64,000 bases of DNA, from positions 1 through 64,000 of the forward strand of contig JAZKXT010000004.1 of the NCBI GenBank assembly GCA_045611765.1, in the 5' to 3' direction. The translations under genes and the position numbers were made by a program. A model generated the notes under the pieces. It was given only the letters and a program-made list of their open reading frames with translations, was not told where the DNA came from and did not search any database. How positions within the stretch are numbered: the first letter of the stretch is position 1; each line of letters opens with the position of its first letter. This document shows, in pieces, positions 36,560 to 44,431 of this stretch. Origin of the DNA: UMGS1649 sp045611765 (GTDB taxonomy: Bacteria; Bacillota; Clostridia; TANB77; CAG-465).

Positions 36560-36931
36560 CTACATAATCTCACTAGAAGCCCTTATTATAAAATCTACAA
36601 CAGACGCCCCGCAAAAAACTAATATCGAACCTATCACAAGAAACAATGTGCTCTGCTTTATATCCGCTCTTTGATCCGCGGAAGCATACATATATCTTAT
36701 ACCCGCAAATATAATACAAGCAATGGCCACGATTCTAAATATAAGCATTACTGTATTCCATATTTTATTACTTGCATTTACTAAACTGTCATCTGCAATA
36801 TCAGTTGCATTTCCCATTCCTTCAAGAGGATCTGTCGGTCTAAATTCCGCTCCAGCAGCAAATACATACGTGATTTGTGCAAGCATCAAACATACAACAA
36901 AAAAAATCACTATTACATTATTTATTTTCAT
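36560..36931 (-). CDS. VirB2-like T4SS pilin (second)
   Basis: The start at 36931 (MKINNVIVIFF) has GGAGG upstream. Eighteen extra in-frame codons are non-coding in appearance. The 123-aa product has a signal peptide ending near TYVFA, a hydrophilic stretch, then two helices separated by YASADQRADIK. This is the pattern of T4SS_pilin (PF18895)-type VirB2 proteins: helix IWNTVMLIFRIVAIACIIFA, short polar loop, helix TLFLVIGSILVFCGASVV. It is a near relative of the gene at 37006. Confidence 0.8.
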   Translation of the reverse strand: MKINNVIVIFFVVCLMLAQITYVFAAGAEFRPTDPLEGMGNATDIADDSLVNASNKIWNTVMLIFRIVAIACIIFAGIRYMYASADQRADIKQSTLFLVIGSILVFCGASVVDFIIRASSEIM

Positions 36932-37005
36932 TACTTCCTCCATATATAATAAAGGATAAATATTTTTTAAATACTTATCCTCCATTACTTATCACTTTAT
37001 CGCTA

Positions 37006-37353
37006 CTAAGTTACTACTTCGTTTGCAGCCTTAACTATGAATTCAACGACAAACGAACCGCCGAATACTAGTATAGCGCCTATAGCTAATATTCCCATGC
37101 TCTTTTTGATATCTGCTTTTTGATCTGCAGATGCAAACATGTATCTTAAGCCAGCAATTATAATAGCTGCTATAGCTACTATTCTACATATTGTAAGAAC
37201 CGTATTCCAAACACTTCCTACTGCATTATCAAGAGTTGTAACACTTCCACTCCCAGAAGTATTTGGCATGCCAGTATCAACATATGCGAATACAGAAGTA
37301 ACCGCCAAACATACAACCATAACAACAGGTAATACTTTTAATAATTTTTTCAT
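37006..37353 (-). CDS. VirB2-like T4SS pilin (first)
   Basis: The 115-aa product has a Sec signal (MKKLLKVLPVVMVVCLAVTS, then VFA) and the two-helix pilin core: VWNTVLTICRIVAIAAIIIAGL, loop RYMFASADQKADIKKS, helix GILAIGAILVFGGSFVVEFI. This gene would encode the main subunit of the T4SS pilus or channel, with an AAGGAGG site in front. It is the first gene of the operon. The promoter TTGCAT-17-TACAAT lies just upstream. Confidence 0.85.
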   Translation of the reverse strand: MKKLLKVLPVVMVVCLAVTSVFAYVDTGMPNTSGSGSVTTLDNAVGSVWNTVLTICRIVAIAAIIIAGLRYMFASADQKADIKKSMGILAIGAILVFGGSFVVEFIVKAANEVVT

Positions 37354-37387
37354 ATTTTCTTCCTCCTTATTACTATGTTATAACTTC

Positions 37388-37416
37388 ATTGTAACACAGT
37401 ATTTTGTATTATGCAA
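37388..37416 (-). promoter_or_regulatory. Promoter of the T4SS-like operon
   Basis: On the minus strand TTGCAT (37416-37411) and TACAAT (37393-37388) are spaced by 17 bases. The first VirB2-like gene starts 35 bases beyond the -10. Confidence 0.75.
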
Positions 37417-37440
37417 CATTTTTTATGTTTTTTTTGCAAA

Positions 37441-37460
37441 TGTAATATTCTTGTAATAAT
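37441..37460. promoter_or_regulatory. Direct repeat TGTAATATT-CT-TGTAATAAT (site B)
   Basis: Two 9-base copies with an 11-base period begin 25 bases upstream of the -35 element of the T4SS-like operon, which is an activator-type position. See the related sites at 36539 and 60123. Confidence 0.55.
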
Positions 37461-37539
37461 ATTGTTAAGGCGTTTTTTTTGCAACATTCGACATATTTTT
37501 ATGGCTTTACATTGTCAAAATACTCTATATAATTTCTAC

Positions 37540-38035
37540 ATGTTTAAATATTTATTAATTCTAACATTATTTTTATCTTTTATTTCACTATTTTTTCGGG
37601 TCAAGTATATCAGATAATAGATTATATTTTCCAATAAAAAATAACAACTATTATATTTCATCATATTTTGAATACAGAACTTTAGGTACCTATCATTTTC
37701 ATAATGGTATAGATATTCCACTTGTTGAAGGCACCCCTCTTTACGCATTAAGTGATGGTGTTATTAGCTCTGCTTGCTTTATTTCAGGATATGGGCATAG
37801 TGTAATTATTACATATAATAACGGATATAAATCACTATATGGTCATTGTTCACCAAATTATATTGTATCTGTTGGACAAACTGTAAAAGCAAAACAAAAA
37901 GTAGCTTACGTTGGTCCTAAATATTTATCTAACGGTAATTTAAATGGTTTTACTACAGGGCAGCACTTACATTTTACCCTATACTACAACAACAAACTTA
38001 TTAATCCACTAAGTATAAAATATGTAGAGAATTAA
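37540..38035 (+). pseudogene. M23 (LytM-type) peptidase, frameshifted
   Basis: M23 enzymes are zinc endopeptidases that cut peptidoglycan cross-bridges. The first frame gives MFKYLLILTLFLSFISLFF, a signal-peptide-like start, and then stops. From about 37595 a second frame continues with GSSISDNRLYFP, YHFHNGIDIPLVEG, SLYGHC and GQHLHF to the stop at 38033-38035. The metal ligands (HNGID, HLH) are all present. A single extra T in the T6 run near 37590 breaks the frame, so it is a recent mutation, a sequencing error or a phase-variable tract. Otherwise the protein would be about 165 aa. It is divergent from the T4SS-like operon and may be its wall-opening partner. Confidence 0.75.
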
Positions 38036-38046
38036 TGCATAAGAAA

Positions 38047-38076
38047 ATAGAGCCACAGCTTTCGCCATAACTCTAT
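38047..38076 (-). terminator. Probable terminator after the ssb gene
   Basis: ATAGAG pairs with CTCTAT, and on the minus strand G-U pairs extend the stem around a GAAA loop. T-rich sequence follows. It also closes the convergent M23 remnant. Confidence 0.5.
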
Positions 38077-38097
38077 ACTTTAATTCTTTATTTATTA

Positions 38098-38751
38098 TTA
38101 TTCTTCTATATGAGCTTCTTCTTCCTTGTTATATTCTTCAAATTTAGAAACAGAAACTTCATATGCAACTCTCTTTTCTACTGTTCCATCTTCATATTTT
38201 TTCTCATATTCTCTTGCTTGAATTCTACCTTCTAGTTTTACATTTGTTCCAATGCCTAAACCTTGACAGAACTTAGCGTTTCTTCCCCAAAGAATACATG
38301 GAATATAATCCGATTTGTTATACGCTCTGTTTACAGCTACTAAAACATCTGCAATATCTCTTCCAAGTGGTGTTCTTCTATAAATAGGTGGCTTACATAT
38401 ACATCCTACCAACGTTAATTCATTTACTGTTTTTACCTTTTCATCTAAATTTTCAGTTTCTATATCTTTAACAAACACTGATAGTATTAATTTAGATTTT
38501 CCCGTTTCTAGTACTTGGTTATATGATCTATATTGTCCTTCTATGTATATTAATTTTCCTTGCCCAAAATCGTTTACATCAATTAATCTTTCAGATATTA
38601 TAACTGGTATTTTGTCTGACATGCCACTAAGTCTGTCTATTTCAATATAGAACCTATAGAATTTTTCTCCATATATTTCATGGCTCAATTCTAATCCTGA
38701 GGCAACTACTCCTCCAAGTTTTACAAAATTGTTTTCACTGTATATTTCCAC
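38098..38751 (-). CDS. ssb: Single-stranded DNA-binding protein with two OB folds
   Basis: The 217-aa product has a first OB-like domain (about 5-100, ending IETENLDEK) and a second one, the clearer SSB fold, at about 107-200: NELTLVGCICKPPIYRRTPLGRDIADVLVAVNR with the W in ILWGRNAKFC. It differs from the usual 150-aa SSB by the extra domain and by having no obvious acidic DDDIPF tail (it ends EEEAHIEE). It lies between the T4SS-like locus and the TraX-like gene, and could be a second SSB of the cell. The start has an AGGAGG-like site. Confidence 0.8.
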   Translation of the reverse strand: MEIYSENNFVKLGGVVASGLELSHEIYGEKFYRFYIEIDRLSGMSDKIPVIISERLIDVNDFGQGKLIYIEGQYRSYNQVLETGKSKLILSVFVKDIETENLDEKVKTVNELTLVGCICKPPIYRRTPLGRDIADVLVAVNRAYNKSDYIPCILWGRNAKFCQGLGIGTNVKLEGRIQAREYEKKYEDGTVEKRVAYEVSVSKFEEYNKEEEAHIEE

Positions 38752-38866
38752 TTTATTTCCTCCTTATGTGCTTTATACTATTCTTATGTATTTTAGACAC
38801 AAATAATTCCTAACGTTTCTAATTATATCACACAGAAAGTTAAAAGTAAATACATTTATTTTAAAA

Positions 38867-39712
38867 TTATGTTAACGTCATATAATTATATGCCATAGCT
38901 ATTAGATACAGCAATACGTGTTGTAACACAAACGTAACATAATACACATATTGGATACCTTTTCTACATCTTTCCCCATTATATAAAGAGATTGGAATTA
39001 TTGCAAGCAACACAGTCCAATACGAATTAAAATATATTAATAATATGGATAAAACCATAAAAATTAAACCTAAATATATTCTCTTTATTTTCGATTCACT
39101 TATACTATTTAAAAATATGTTGCCAATACTTATTGTTTTGCAACTTTTCTCAATATATATCTTTATTTTAAACTTTTCAATGTAGTATAACAACCCACTT
39201 AATATAACCGCTTCTTCTCCATAATCTATTGGAAGAAGTATAGAAGTTATAACTATTGCAACTGCAAGTACTATTTTTAACGATAAGTTCTTGTTATAAT
39301 CCCATTTTTTAATTAAAACATCTTGATGTAATATTTTTAATAACGCTAAACTTATAGTAAAAGCAAACAAAATGTTGCCGTTAGTATACACTTGTTTAGC
39401 TGCTGTATACTCTGGTATATACTGCATATTAACAAACATTAATAACGTTATTAGTATTTGGGTTATAACTGCTAATATTCCTATTCGGGTTATGTATTTT
39501 TTAAAGTTCTTTGTATGAAAAAATCCTTGCGCCAACAAATATATAAAAAGGGGCATTGCCATTCTTCCAACATATCTACAAACAGTATATAGCACCGGCG
39601 ACATATTTGCAGAAAAATAAAATCCAATACAGTCAATAACCATAGCTATTAACGCTATGGTTTTTAACATATTAGAATTGATTCCACGTTTTAAAATATT
39701 CATTATACTCAT
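38867..39712 (-). CDS. TraX-family membrane protein
   Basis: TraX of the F plasmid acetylates pilin, and the larger family is a set of membrane acetyltransferase-like proteins. The 281-aa product has about eight membrane helices and the family blocks LKTIALIAMVIDCIGFYF, VCRYVGRMAMPLFIYLLAQGF, and RIGILAVITQILI. The start is not certain: an ATG at 39712 and another at 39703 both have weak sites. Chromosomal TraX-like genes are common in Firmicutes and need not modify pilin, but here it lies 1.5 kb from three pilin genes. Confidence 0.8.
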   Translation of the reverse strand: MSIMNILKRGINSNMLKTIALIAMVIDCIGFYFSANMSPVLYTVCRYVGRMAMPLFIYLLAQGFFHTKNFKKYITRIGILAVITQILITLLMFVNMQYIPEYTAAKQVYTNGNILFAFTISLALLKILHQDVLIKKWDYNKNLSLKIVLAVAIVITSILLPIDYGEEAVILSGLLYYIEKFKIKIYIEKSCKTISIGNIFLNSISESKIKRIYLGLIFMVLSILLIYFNSYWTVLLAIIPISLYNGERCRKGIQYVYYVTFVLQHVLLYLIAMAYNYMTLT

Positions 39713-39742
39713 TTCTCTTTATTATATATCATTTATATTTAT

Positions 39743-41062
39743 TTATAATAAATCTTCCTCTTTACTCATCATTTGTTTCATTCTTCTTTTATATTCTTCC
39801 ACACCCGGTTGGTCAAATGGATTTACGCCTAAAACATATCCACTTATTGCACAGGCTTTTTCGAAGAAGAATATTAATTGACCTACATTATATGGTGTAA
39901 GTTCTTTAATATTTATTTCTATTATTGGAACTCCACCTTCCATATGAGCCATACAAGTAGCCTTTTCAGCAATTTTATTTATTTCTTCAATCGGCTTCTT
40001 AGCTATATAATCTAGTCCATCCATACTTCCTACTACTTCCGGAACTTGTATAAAGCTTTTATCCAATTCTACATTTAAAACCGTCTCGAATATATTTCTT
40101 TTTCCATCTTGTATTAATTGTCCCATAGAATGAAGATCAGCCGTAAATGTAACCCCTGCTGGGAATATTCCTTTACCGTCTTTACCTTCACTTTCTCCAA
40201 ATAATTGCTTATACCATTCTATAAAATATTGCAAACTCGGTTCATACGCAGACATTATTTCAATTTCTTTACCTTTACTATGTAATATATTTCTCATTGC
40301 AGCATATTTATAGCAATCATTATCTTCTACTTTCCTTACATTGAACATATGTCTTGCAAAAAGTGCGCCATCCAACAAATCTTCTATGTCTATTCCAGCA
40401 ACAGCTATAGGTAATAGCCCTACTGGGGATAAAACAGAATATCTTCCACCAACATCATGAGGAATTACAAATGTTTCATATCCCTCTTTATCTGCAATTT
40501 GTTTTAATATCCCTTTTTCAGCATCAGTTGTCACAAAGATTCTTTCTGCGGCTCCACTTATGCCATACTTTTCCTCCATAAATAGCTTTAATATTCTAAA
40601 AGCTACCGCTGGTTCTAAAGTAGTGCCAGATTTAGATATAACATTTATTGAAACATCTTTATCTTCTATATATTCAATTATGCTTCTCATATATTTGCCG
40701 CTTAAATTATTGCCAACGAACAATACTTGCGGACCTTTTCTCTTGGTATCTGATTGTAAATTATATAACGAATCCGATAACATTTCTATAACAGCTCTTG
40801 CTCCAAGATATGAACCACCCGTTCCAATTACAACAAGTACTTGTGAATTTGCTCTTATCTTATCTGCTGCATTATTAATTTTCTTTATTTCTTCTTCCTT
40901 AATATTCTCTGGCAGGTCCTTCCAACCAAGCATGCTTCTTCCAGCGCCCGTTCTATTTTCTATAGCATCATGTGCCGCTAATACTTGACCTTTTATTCCT
41001 TCCAATTCTTCATTTGTTACATAATATGTTAATCCTTCAAAATTTACAGATATACCTTTCAT
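39743..41062 (-). CDS. pgi: Glucose-6-phosphate isomerase
   Basis: Pgi interconverts glucose 6-phosphate and fructose 6-phosphate. The start at 41062 (MKGISVNFEGLTYY) has GAGGAG upstream. The 439-aa product has the SIS-type fold and motifs VIGTGGSYLGARA, VISKSGTTLEPA, FVTTDAEKGIL, and the GGRYSVLSPVGL block of phosphoglucose isomerase. Length and signature match the Gram-positive enzyme. A TraX-like gene follows. Confidence 0.94.
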   Translation of the reverse strand: MKGISVNFEGLTYYVTNEELEGIKGQVLAAHDAIENRTGAGRSMLGWKDLPENIKEEEIKKINNAADKIRANSQVLVVIGTGGSYLGARAVIEMLSDSLYNLQSDTKRKGPQVLFVGNNLSGKYMRSIIEYIEDKDVSINVISKSGTTLEPAVAFRILKLFMEEKYGISGAAERIFVTTDAEKGILKQIADKEGYETFVIPHDVGGRYSVLSPVGLLPIAVAGIDIEDLLDGALFARHMFNVRKVEDNDCYKYAAMRNILHSKGKEIEIMSAYEPSLQYFIEWYKQLFGESEGKDGKGIFPAGVTFTADLHSMGQLIQDGKRNIFETVLNVELDKSFIQVPEVVGSMDGLDYIAKKPIEEINKIAEKATCMAHMEGGVPIIEINIKELTPYNVGQLIFFFEKACAISGYVLGVNPFDQPGVEEYKRRMKQMMSKEEDLL

Positions 41063-41113
41063 ATTCTTAACTCCTCTTACATGCCTATTATACATTAACA
41101 AAAATACAAAAAC

Positions 41114-41139
41114 AAGAGTAGAATAACATTTCTACTCTT
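41114..41139 (-). terminator. Terminator after the SDR gene
   Basis: A 10-bp perfect stem (AAGAGTAGAA with TTCTACTCTT) and a 6-base loop lie 25 bases past the stop at 41164. Confidence 0.75.
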
Positions 41140-41163
41140 ATTTATATCATTACTAATTTTTAA

Positions 41164-42084
41164 TTATCCCATTACTAAACCACCATTATTATGAATAACT
41201 TGACCTGTAACATAACTAGAATCATCGGAGGCTAAAAATACAAAAGTTGGCGCTAGTTCGTACGGCATTGCCATTCTTGCCATTGGCGCATCAGCTCCTA
41301 AAGACGGGATTTTTTCTTTTACCCAGCAAGCAGGTTGAAGTGGTGTCCAAAAGTATCCAGGAGCTATTGCATTTACTCTAATATTTCTTAATGCTAGATT
41401 CCTTGCAAGTGACCTCGTAAAACCAATCATAGCTGCTTTGCTTGTAACATAATCTATTAATTGTGGCTCGCCATAAAAAGCTGTTACAGAGCTTATGTTT
41501 ATTATGCTTGCTCCACTTTTTAAGTGTGGAAGCACTTCCTTAGTTAGATAAAACATACCATATACATTTACTTTCAAAGTCCTATCAAATTGTTCTTTTT
41601 CTATGCAAGTCAAATCATCCTGTTGATATTGTACGCCTGCGTTATTTACAAGTATATCTATTCTTCCAAATTTTCTTAAAGTTTCTTCTACTATTTTTTT
41701 ACTAAACTGTTCATCTGCTATATCTCCGCTAAGAAGTAGGCACTCGCTACCTAAAGCCTCTATATATTTTTTTGTTTCCTCAGCATCCTCATGTTCATCA
41801 TAATATGGTATTACAAGTTTAGCCCCTTCTTTTGCAAATGCAACAGCAGCAGCGCGCCCTAAACCACTATCTCCGCCTGTAATTATTGCCACTTTATTCA
41901 TTAGTTTTCCCGTTCCTATGTAATTAGGGTTATTAAATACTGGACGTGGTGTCATTAAATACTCAAGTCCCGGTTGTTTATCTTGCGACTGTTCAGGTGC
42001 AACTATATTGTACTGAATAGATTTCATACCACAGTGTCCATAGTAGTTATATAATGTATTTCCAAAACAATAGTCTGAATTCAT
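41164..42084 (-). CDS. SDR-family oxidoreductase (general-stress type)
   Basis: This short-chain dehydrogenase has a 55-residue N-terminal extension with PEQSQDKQPGLEYLMTPRP, the feature of the Bacillus YhdF/YdaD and YhxC type. The NAD(P) fold is TGGDSGLG (near residue 69), with NNAG and the catalytic YVTSKAA (Tyr and Lys). The 306-aa length matches this subgroup. The family reduces sugars or alcohols of unknown identity and is often stress induced in Bacillus. Monocistronic, with an AGGTAAAT site. Confidence 0.88.
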   Translation of the reverse strand: MNSDYCFGNTLYNYYGHCGMKSIQYNIVAPEQSQDKQPGLEYLMTPRPVFNNPNYIGTGKLMNKVAIITGGDSGLGRAAAVAFAKEGAKLVIPYYDEHEDAEETKKYIEALGSECLLLSGDIADEQFSKKIVEETLRKFGRIDILVNNAGVQYQQDDLTCIEKEQFDRTLKVNVYGMFYLTKEVLPHLKSGASIINISSVTAFYGEPQLIDYVTSKAAMIGFTRSLARNLALRNIRVNAIAPGYFWTPLQPACWVKEKIPSLGADAPMARMAMPYELAPTFVFLASDDSSYVTGQVIHNNGGLVMG

Positions 42085-42226
42085 TTTTATTTACCTCCCA
42101 TACATTATATGAAAGTTTAAATTATTATGTTAAATATTGATTATGCCCAACTTTTTTGTTATAATATACGTGTTTTAAACTACAAAAAATTCTAATAACT
42201 ATTAGAACTAAATTAGGAGGCTTAAT

Positions 42227-43351
42227 ATGAATTGTAAATTAGAAAAAATAATATCCAACTTCCGGGTACAAGGCGAGTTAATTTCAATAGCCGAAAATAC
42301 TCAAGGTAACATTAACTCTACTTACCTTGTATCCTTCAAAAACGGAGCAAATATCGATTTGTATTTATTACAAAAGATTAATAGTTACGTATTTAAAGAA
42401 CCTTATCTTGTCATGAAGAATATTGATGCTGTAACCCAGCATATAAGCGAAAAGTTGGATGATTTTCACAGAACCCTTAAATTTGTTAGAACAACAACTG
42501 GTGAATTAATGTATACATACATCAATCGCGATGGCGAAAAAGAATATTATAGATTATATGAATACATTGCGTCTTGTGTTTCTTACGATACATTTAGGGA
42601 TTGTGAAAACCCCGAACAAATTGCATACAACGCTGGTAAATGTTTCGGACTTTTCCACAAATACTTAACAGATTTTCCAGCAAATATGTTGGCCGAAACC
42701 ATTCCAAACTTCCATAACACGCCAAAAAGATTTGACGATTTGTTAATCGCTATCGAAAACGGTGTAACTAACAGGGCTTTCGAATGTTCAAGTGAAATTG
42801 TTTATCTTATTTCCAAGATAAAAGAATACTCTGTTATTTGGAATAACTTAGGTGGAAGCATTCCTTTAAGAGTTACTCACAATGATACTAAACTTAATAA
42901 TATTCTAATGGACTCTATAAGTAATGAAGGAATTGCCGTTATTGACCTTGATACAATTATGCCCGGTTCAATTTTATTCGATATTGGAGACGGAATACGG
43001 TCTGCATGTTCTAATTGTTTTGAGGATGAAACTGATGAAAGTAAAATTTCCCTTAATATGAATTTTACTAAGGCTTATCTTAAGGGATATTTAGAAGAAA
43101 TGGCTAAATATTTAACTCCTCAAGAAGTAAATCTCATCGCTCTCTCTATTTGTGTTTTAACTTATGAATTAACACTACGTTTCTTAACAGACTATATTAA
43201 TAACGATGTATACTTCAAAGTTAAATATACAAAACACAATTACGACAGATTTAGGAACCAGTTTCTACTACTCAAAGATATTGAATCTAAAAAGTATGAA
43301 ATAACTAAATATGTTCAAAAATTGTATAAATCTTTACGTTCAACTACTTGA
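42227..43351 (+). CDS. N-acetylhexosamine 1-kinase-like phosphotransferase
   Basis: The 374-aa product belongs to the aminoglycoside phosphotransferase fold. Catalytic HNDTKLNNILMD (residues of about 219-230) and VIDLDTIMPG (about 241-250) agree in detail with NahK-type kinases, which make N-acetylhexosamine 1-phosphate in the galacto/lacto-N-biose route. The GNINSTYLV P-loop-like N-part is present. There is no partner phosphorylase or sugar transporter beside it, so the sugar remains uncertain. It has an AGGAGG site, its own promoter region on the plus strand and a terminator. Confidence 0.8.
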   Translation: MNCKLEKIISNFRVQGELISIAENTQGNINSTYLVSFKNGANIDLYLLQKINSYVFKEPYLVMKNIDAVTQHISEKLDDFHRTLKFVRTTTGELMYTYINRDGEKEYYRLYEYIASCVSYDTFRDCENPEQIAYNAGKCFGLFHKYLTDFPANMLAETIPNFHNTPKRFDDLLIAIENGVTNRAFECSSEIVYLISKIKEYSVIWNNLGGSIPLRVTHNDTKLNNILMDSISNEGIAVIDLDTIMPGSILFDIGDGIRSACSNCFEDETDESKISLNMNFTKAYLKGYLEEMAKYLTPQEVNLIALSICVLTYELTLRFLTDYINNDVYFKVKYTKHNYDRFRNQFLLLKDIESKKYEITKYVQKLYKSLRSTT

Positions 43352-43364
43352 TTTATACAAAAGC

Positions 43365-43396
43365 AGAAGGCTCTCACCACTAGGTAAGAGTCTTCT
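43365..43396. terminator. Terminator between the kinase and the 128-aa gene
   Basis: A 14-bp stem (AGAAGGCTCTCACC with GGTAAGAGTCTTCT, one mismatch and one wobble) and a 4-base loop lie 13 bases after the plus-strand stop. It is also 12 bases beyond the minus-strand stop at 43409. Confidence 0.75.
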
Positions 43397-43408
43397 ATTC
43401 TTTGGCTA

Positions 43409-43795
43409 TTAGCCGACGTTTACAATGTACAAACTATTGCGGGTTTTGACCTCATATACGTTGTTGCCCATATAGGTGATGTTTCTTACATTGCTTGTGT
43501 TGCAATCAAGTAACTTAGGCCGGCCATCAATCATAGCGATTCTCCAACAACTATAAGGCTGATCAACCACCGGAGGCTCATGTGCAACAGCGATATATAC
43601 TTGAGGTTCAGATACCACAGTATCAAACCATACAGAGTTATACTCGCCATCTACGCCTTTTAGTTTATAATCTGTTTGCCAGGCACGTTCTCTTGCCGAA
43701 ATTACCTCGTACTCTTGGCCAACAACTAAATTTGCAGGGTTAGAGCAACCATAATAACTTTCAGTGCCACCATTGTAACGAACTTTCTTTGCCAT
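43409..43795 (-). CDS. Small protein of unknown family with SH3-like pattern
   Basis: The 128-aa product is not a family I recognise. The middle (residues of about 22-65: NLVVGQEYEVISARER, DYKLKGVDGEYNSVWFD) has the spacing of a small SH3-like barrel found in short Firmicutes proteins. A second half with Trp and Asn/Tyr follows. Base composition is about 40-43% G+C in the parts I counted, against about 30% around it, with unusual codons for this genome. It has a strong GGAGG site and its own promoter. Phage, plasmid or recent transfer is possible. Confidence 0.5.
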   Translation of the reverse strand: MAKKVRYNGGTESYYGCSNPANLVVGQEYEVISARERAWQTDYKLKGVDGEYNSVWFDTVVSEPQVYIAVAHEPPVVDQPYSCWRIAMIDGRPKLLDCNTSNVRNITYMGNNVYEVKTRNSLYIVNVG

Positions 43796-43856
43796 GTTTT
43801 TTCCTCCTTGCGTACTAACGCGTTCTTTATTGTTTTATTTTTTTGCCAAAGGATTT

Positions 43857-43869
43857 AGACTAATAGTCT
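43857..43869. promoter_or_regulatory. Palindrome AGACTA-A-TAGTCT at the +1 of the 128-aa gene
   Basis: This 13-base palindrome begins 7 bases past the -10, that is, at the expected transcription start. It is well placed for an operator that would block the RNA polymerase. Confidence 0.5.
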
Positions 43870-43875
43870 TATTAC

Positions 43876-43904
43876 ATTATACCACATTTAACATAATATT
43901 GCAA
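43876..43904 (-). promoter_or_regulatory. Promoter of the 128-aa gene
   Basis: On the minus strand TTGCAA (43904-43899) and TATAAT (43881-43876) are spaced by 17 bases. This is a strong sigma-A-type promoter, with a leader of about 75 bases before the ATG at 43795. Confidence 0.8.
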
Positions 43905-43918
43905 ATTTAGAGCCGTAA

Positions 43919-43949
43919 ACCGCGGAACAACGACTATGTGTTCCGCGGT
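43919..43949 (-). terminator. Terminator of ssrA
   Basis: An 11-bp G/C-rich stem (ACCGCGGAACA with TGTTCCGCGGT) and a 9-base loop lie 19 bases beyond the tmRNA 3' end. Confidence 0.8.
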
Positions 43950-43967
43950 ATTAATGCATATTTTAAT

Positions 43968-44323
43968 TGGTGGAGGTGACGAGAATTGAACTCGTGTCCG
44001 AAAATCTATATACATACAAACTTCTCCGAGTGCAGTATTTATTTAAACATTCCCTCATACTCGTAATAAATACAAAACTCATATTTGGTAGCTATTTAAA
44101 TACCCATTATTCTAGTAGCAAGAATAACTTTGTTAGCCGTATAATCGATGCCTATATAATCCCTACGGCAAAAACTATATAGACAGGTGCCATAAACTAG
44201 GCAGCCATTGCTAATCTATTATCAGCGTTTAATTTTAAATTCTGCTTTTTTATAGTGGCCAAAGCAGCCATCCACTACTCGCTATCTGTACTTTAAGAAA
44301 TCCGTCGAAACCATTACACCCCC
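43968..44323 (-). ncRNA. ssrA: tmRNA (ssrA)
   Basis: tmRNA rescues stalled ribosomes and adds a degradation tag. The 5' end GGGGGTGTAATGGTTTCGACG and the 3' end CCTCCACCA with a TTCAATT T-loop are characteristic, and the 356-base length is normal. The tag reading frame ends in codons for NRLAMAA with its TAG at 44199-44197, which matches the usual ALAA-type end. The exact resume codon is not assigned. A TTGGAA-17-TATAAT promoter lies upstream. Confidence 0.95.
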
Positions 44324-44333
44324 ATACATTTAT

Positions 44334-44362
44334 ATTATACACTATTTTTTATATAATTCCAA
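44334..44362 (-). promoter_or_regulatory. Promoter of ssrA
   Basis: On the minus strand TTGGAA (44362-44357) and TATAAT (44339-44334) are spaced by 17 bases. The mature 5' end lies about 11 bases after the -10. Confidence 0.8.
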
Positions 44363-44379
44363 TAGAAAATAATTAAAAA

Positions 44380-44421
44380 TGTAACAACACAAAATGAGTT
44401 CTTTCATCTCGTATTGTTACA
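44380..44421 (-). terminator. Terminator after the response-regulator gene
   Basis: TGTAACAA pairs with TTGTTACA, with a partial inner stem, just past the stop at 44432. T-rich sequence follows on the minus strand. Confidence 0.65.
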
Positions 44422-44431
44422 TATTCTATTA

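Noticed and set aside
37536..37748. Minus-strand ORF of 70 aa
   Set aside because: It lies over the M23 peptidase, whose domain is clear on the other strand.
21000..38000. Complete integrative conjugative element
   Set aside because: No integrase, relaxase, oriT-like sequence or flanking direct repeats could be found in this window.
43967..44182. 71-aa plus-strand ORF
   Set aside because: It lies over tmRNA, which is well supported on the minus strand.
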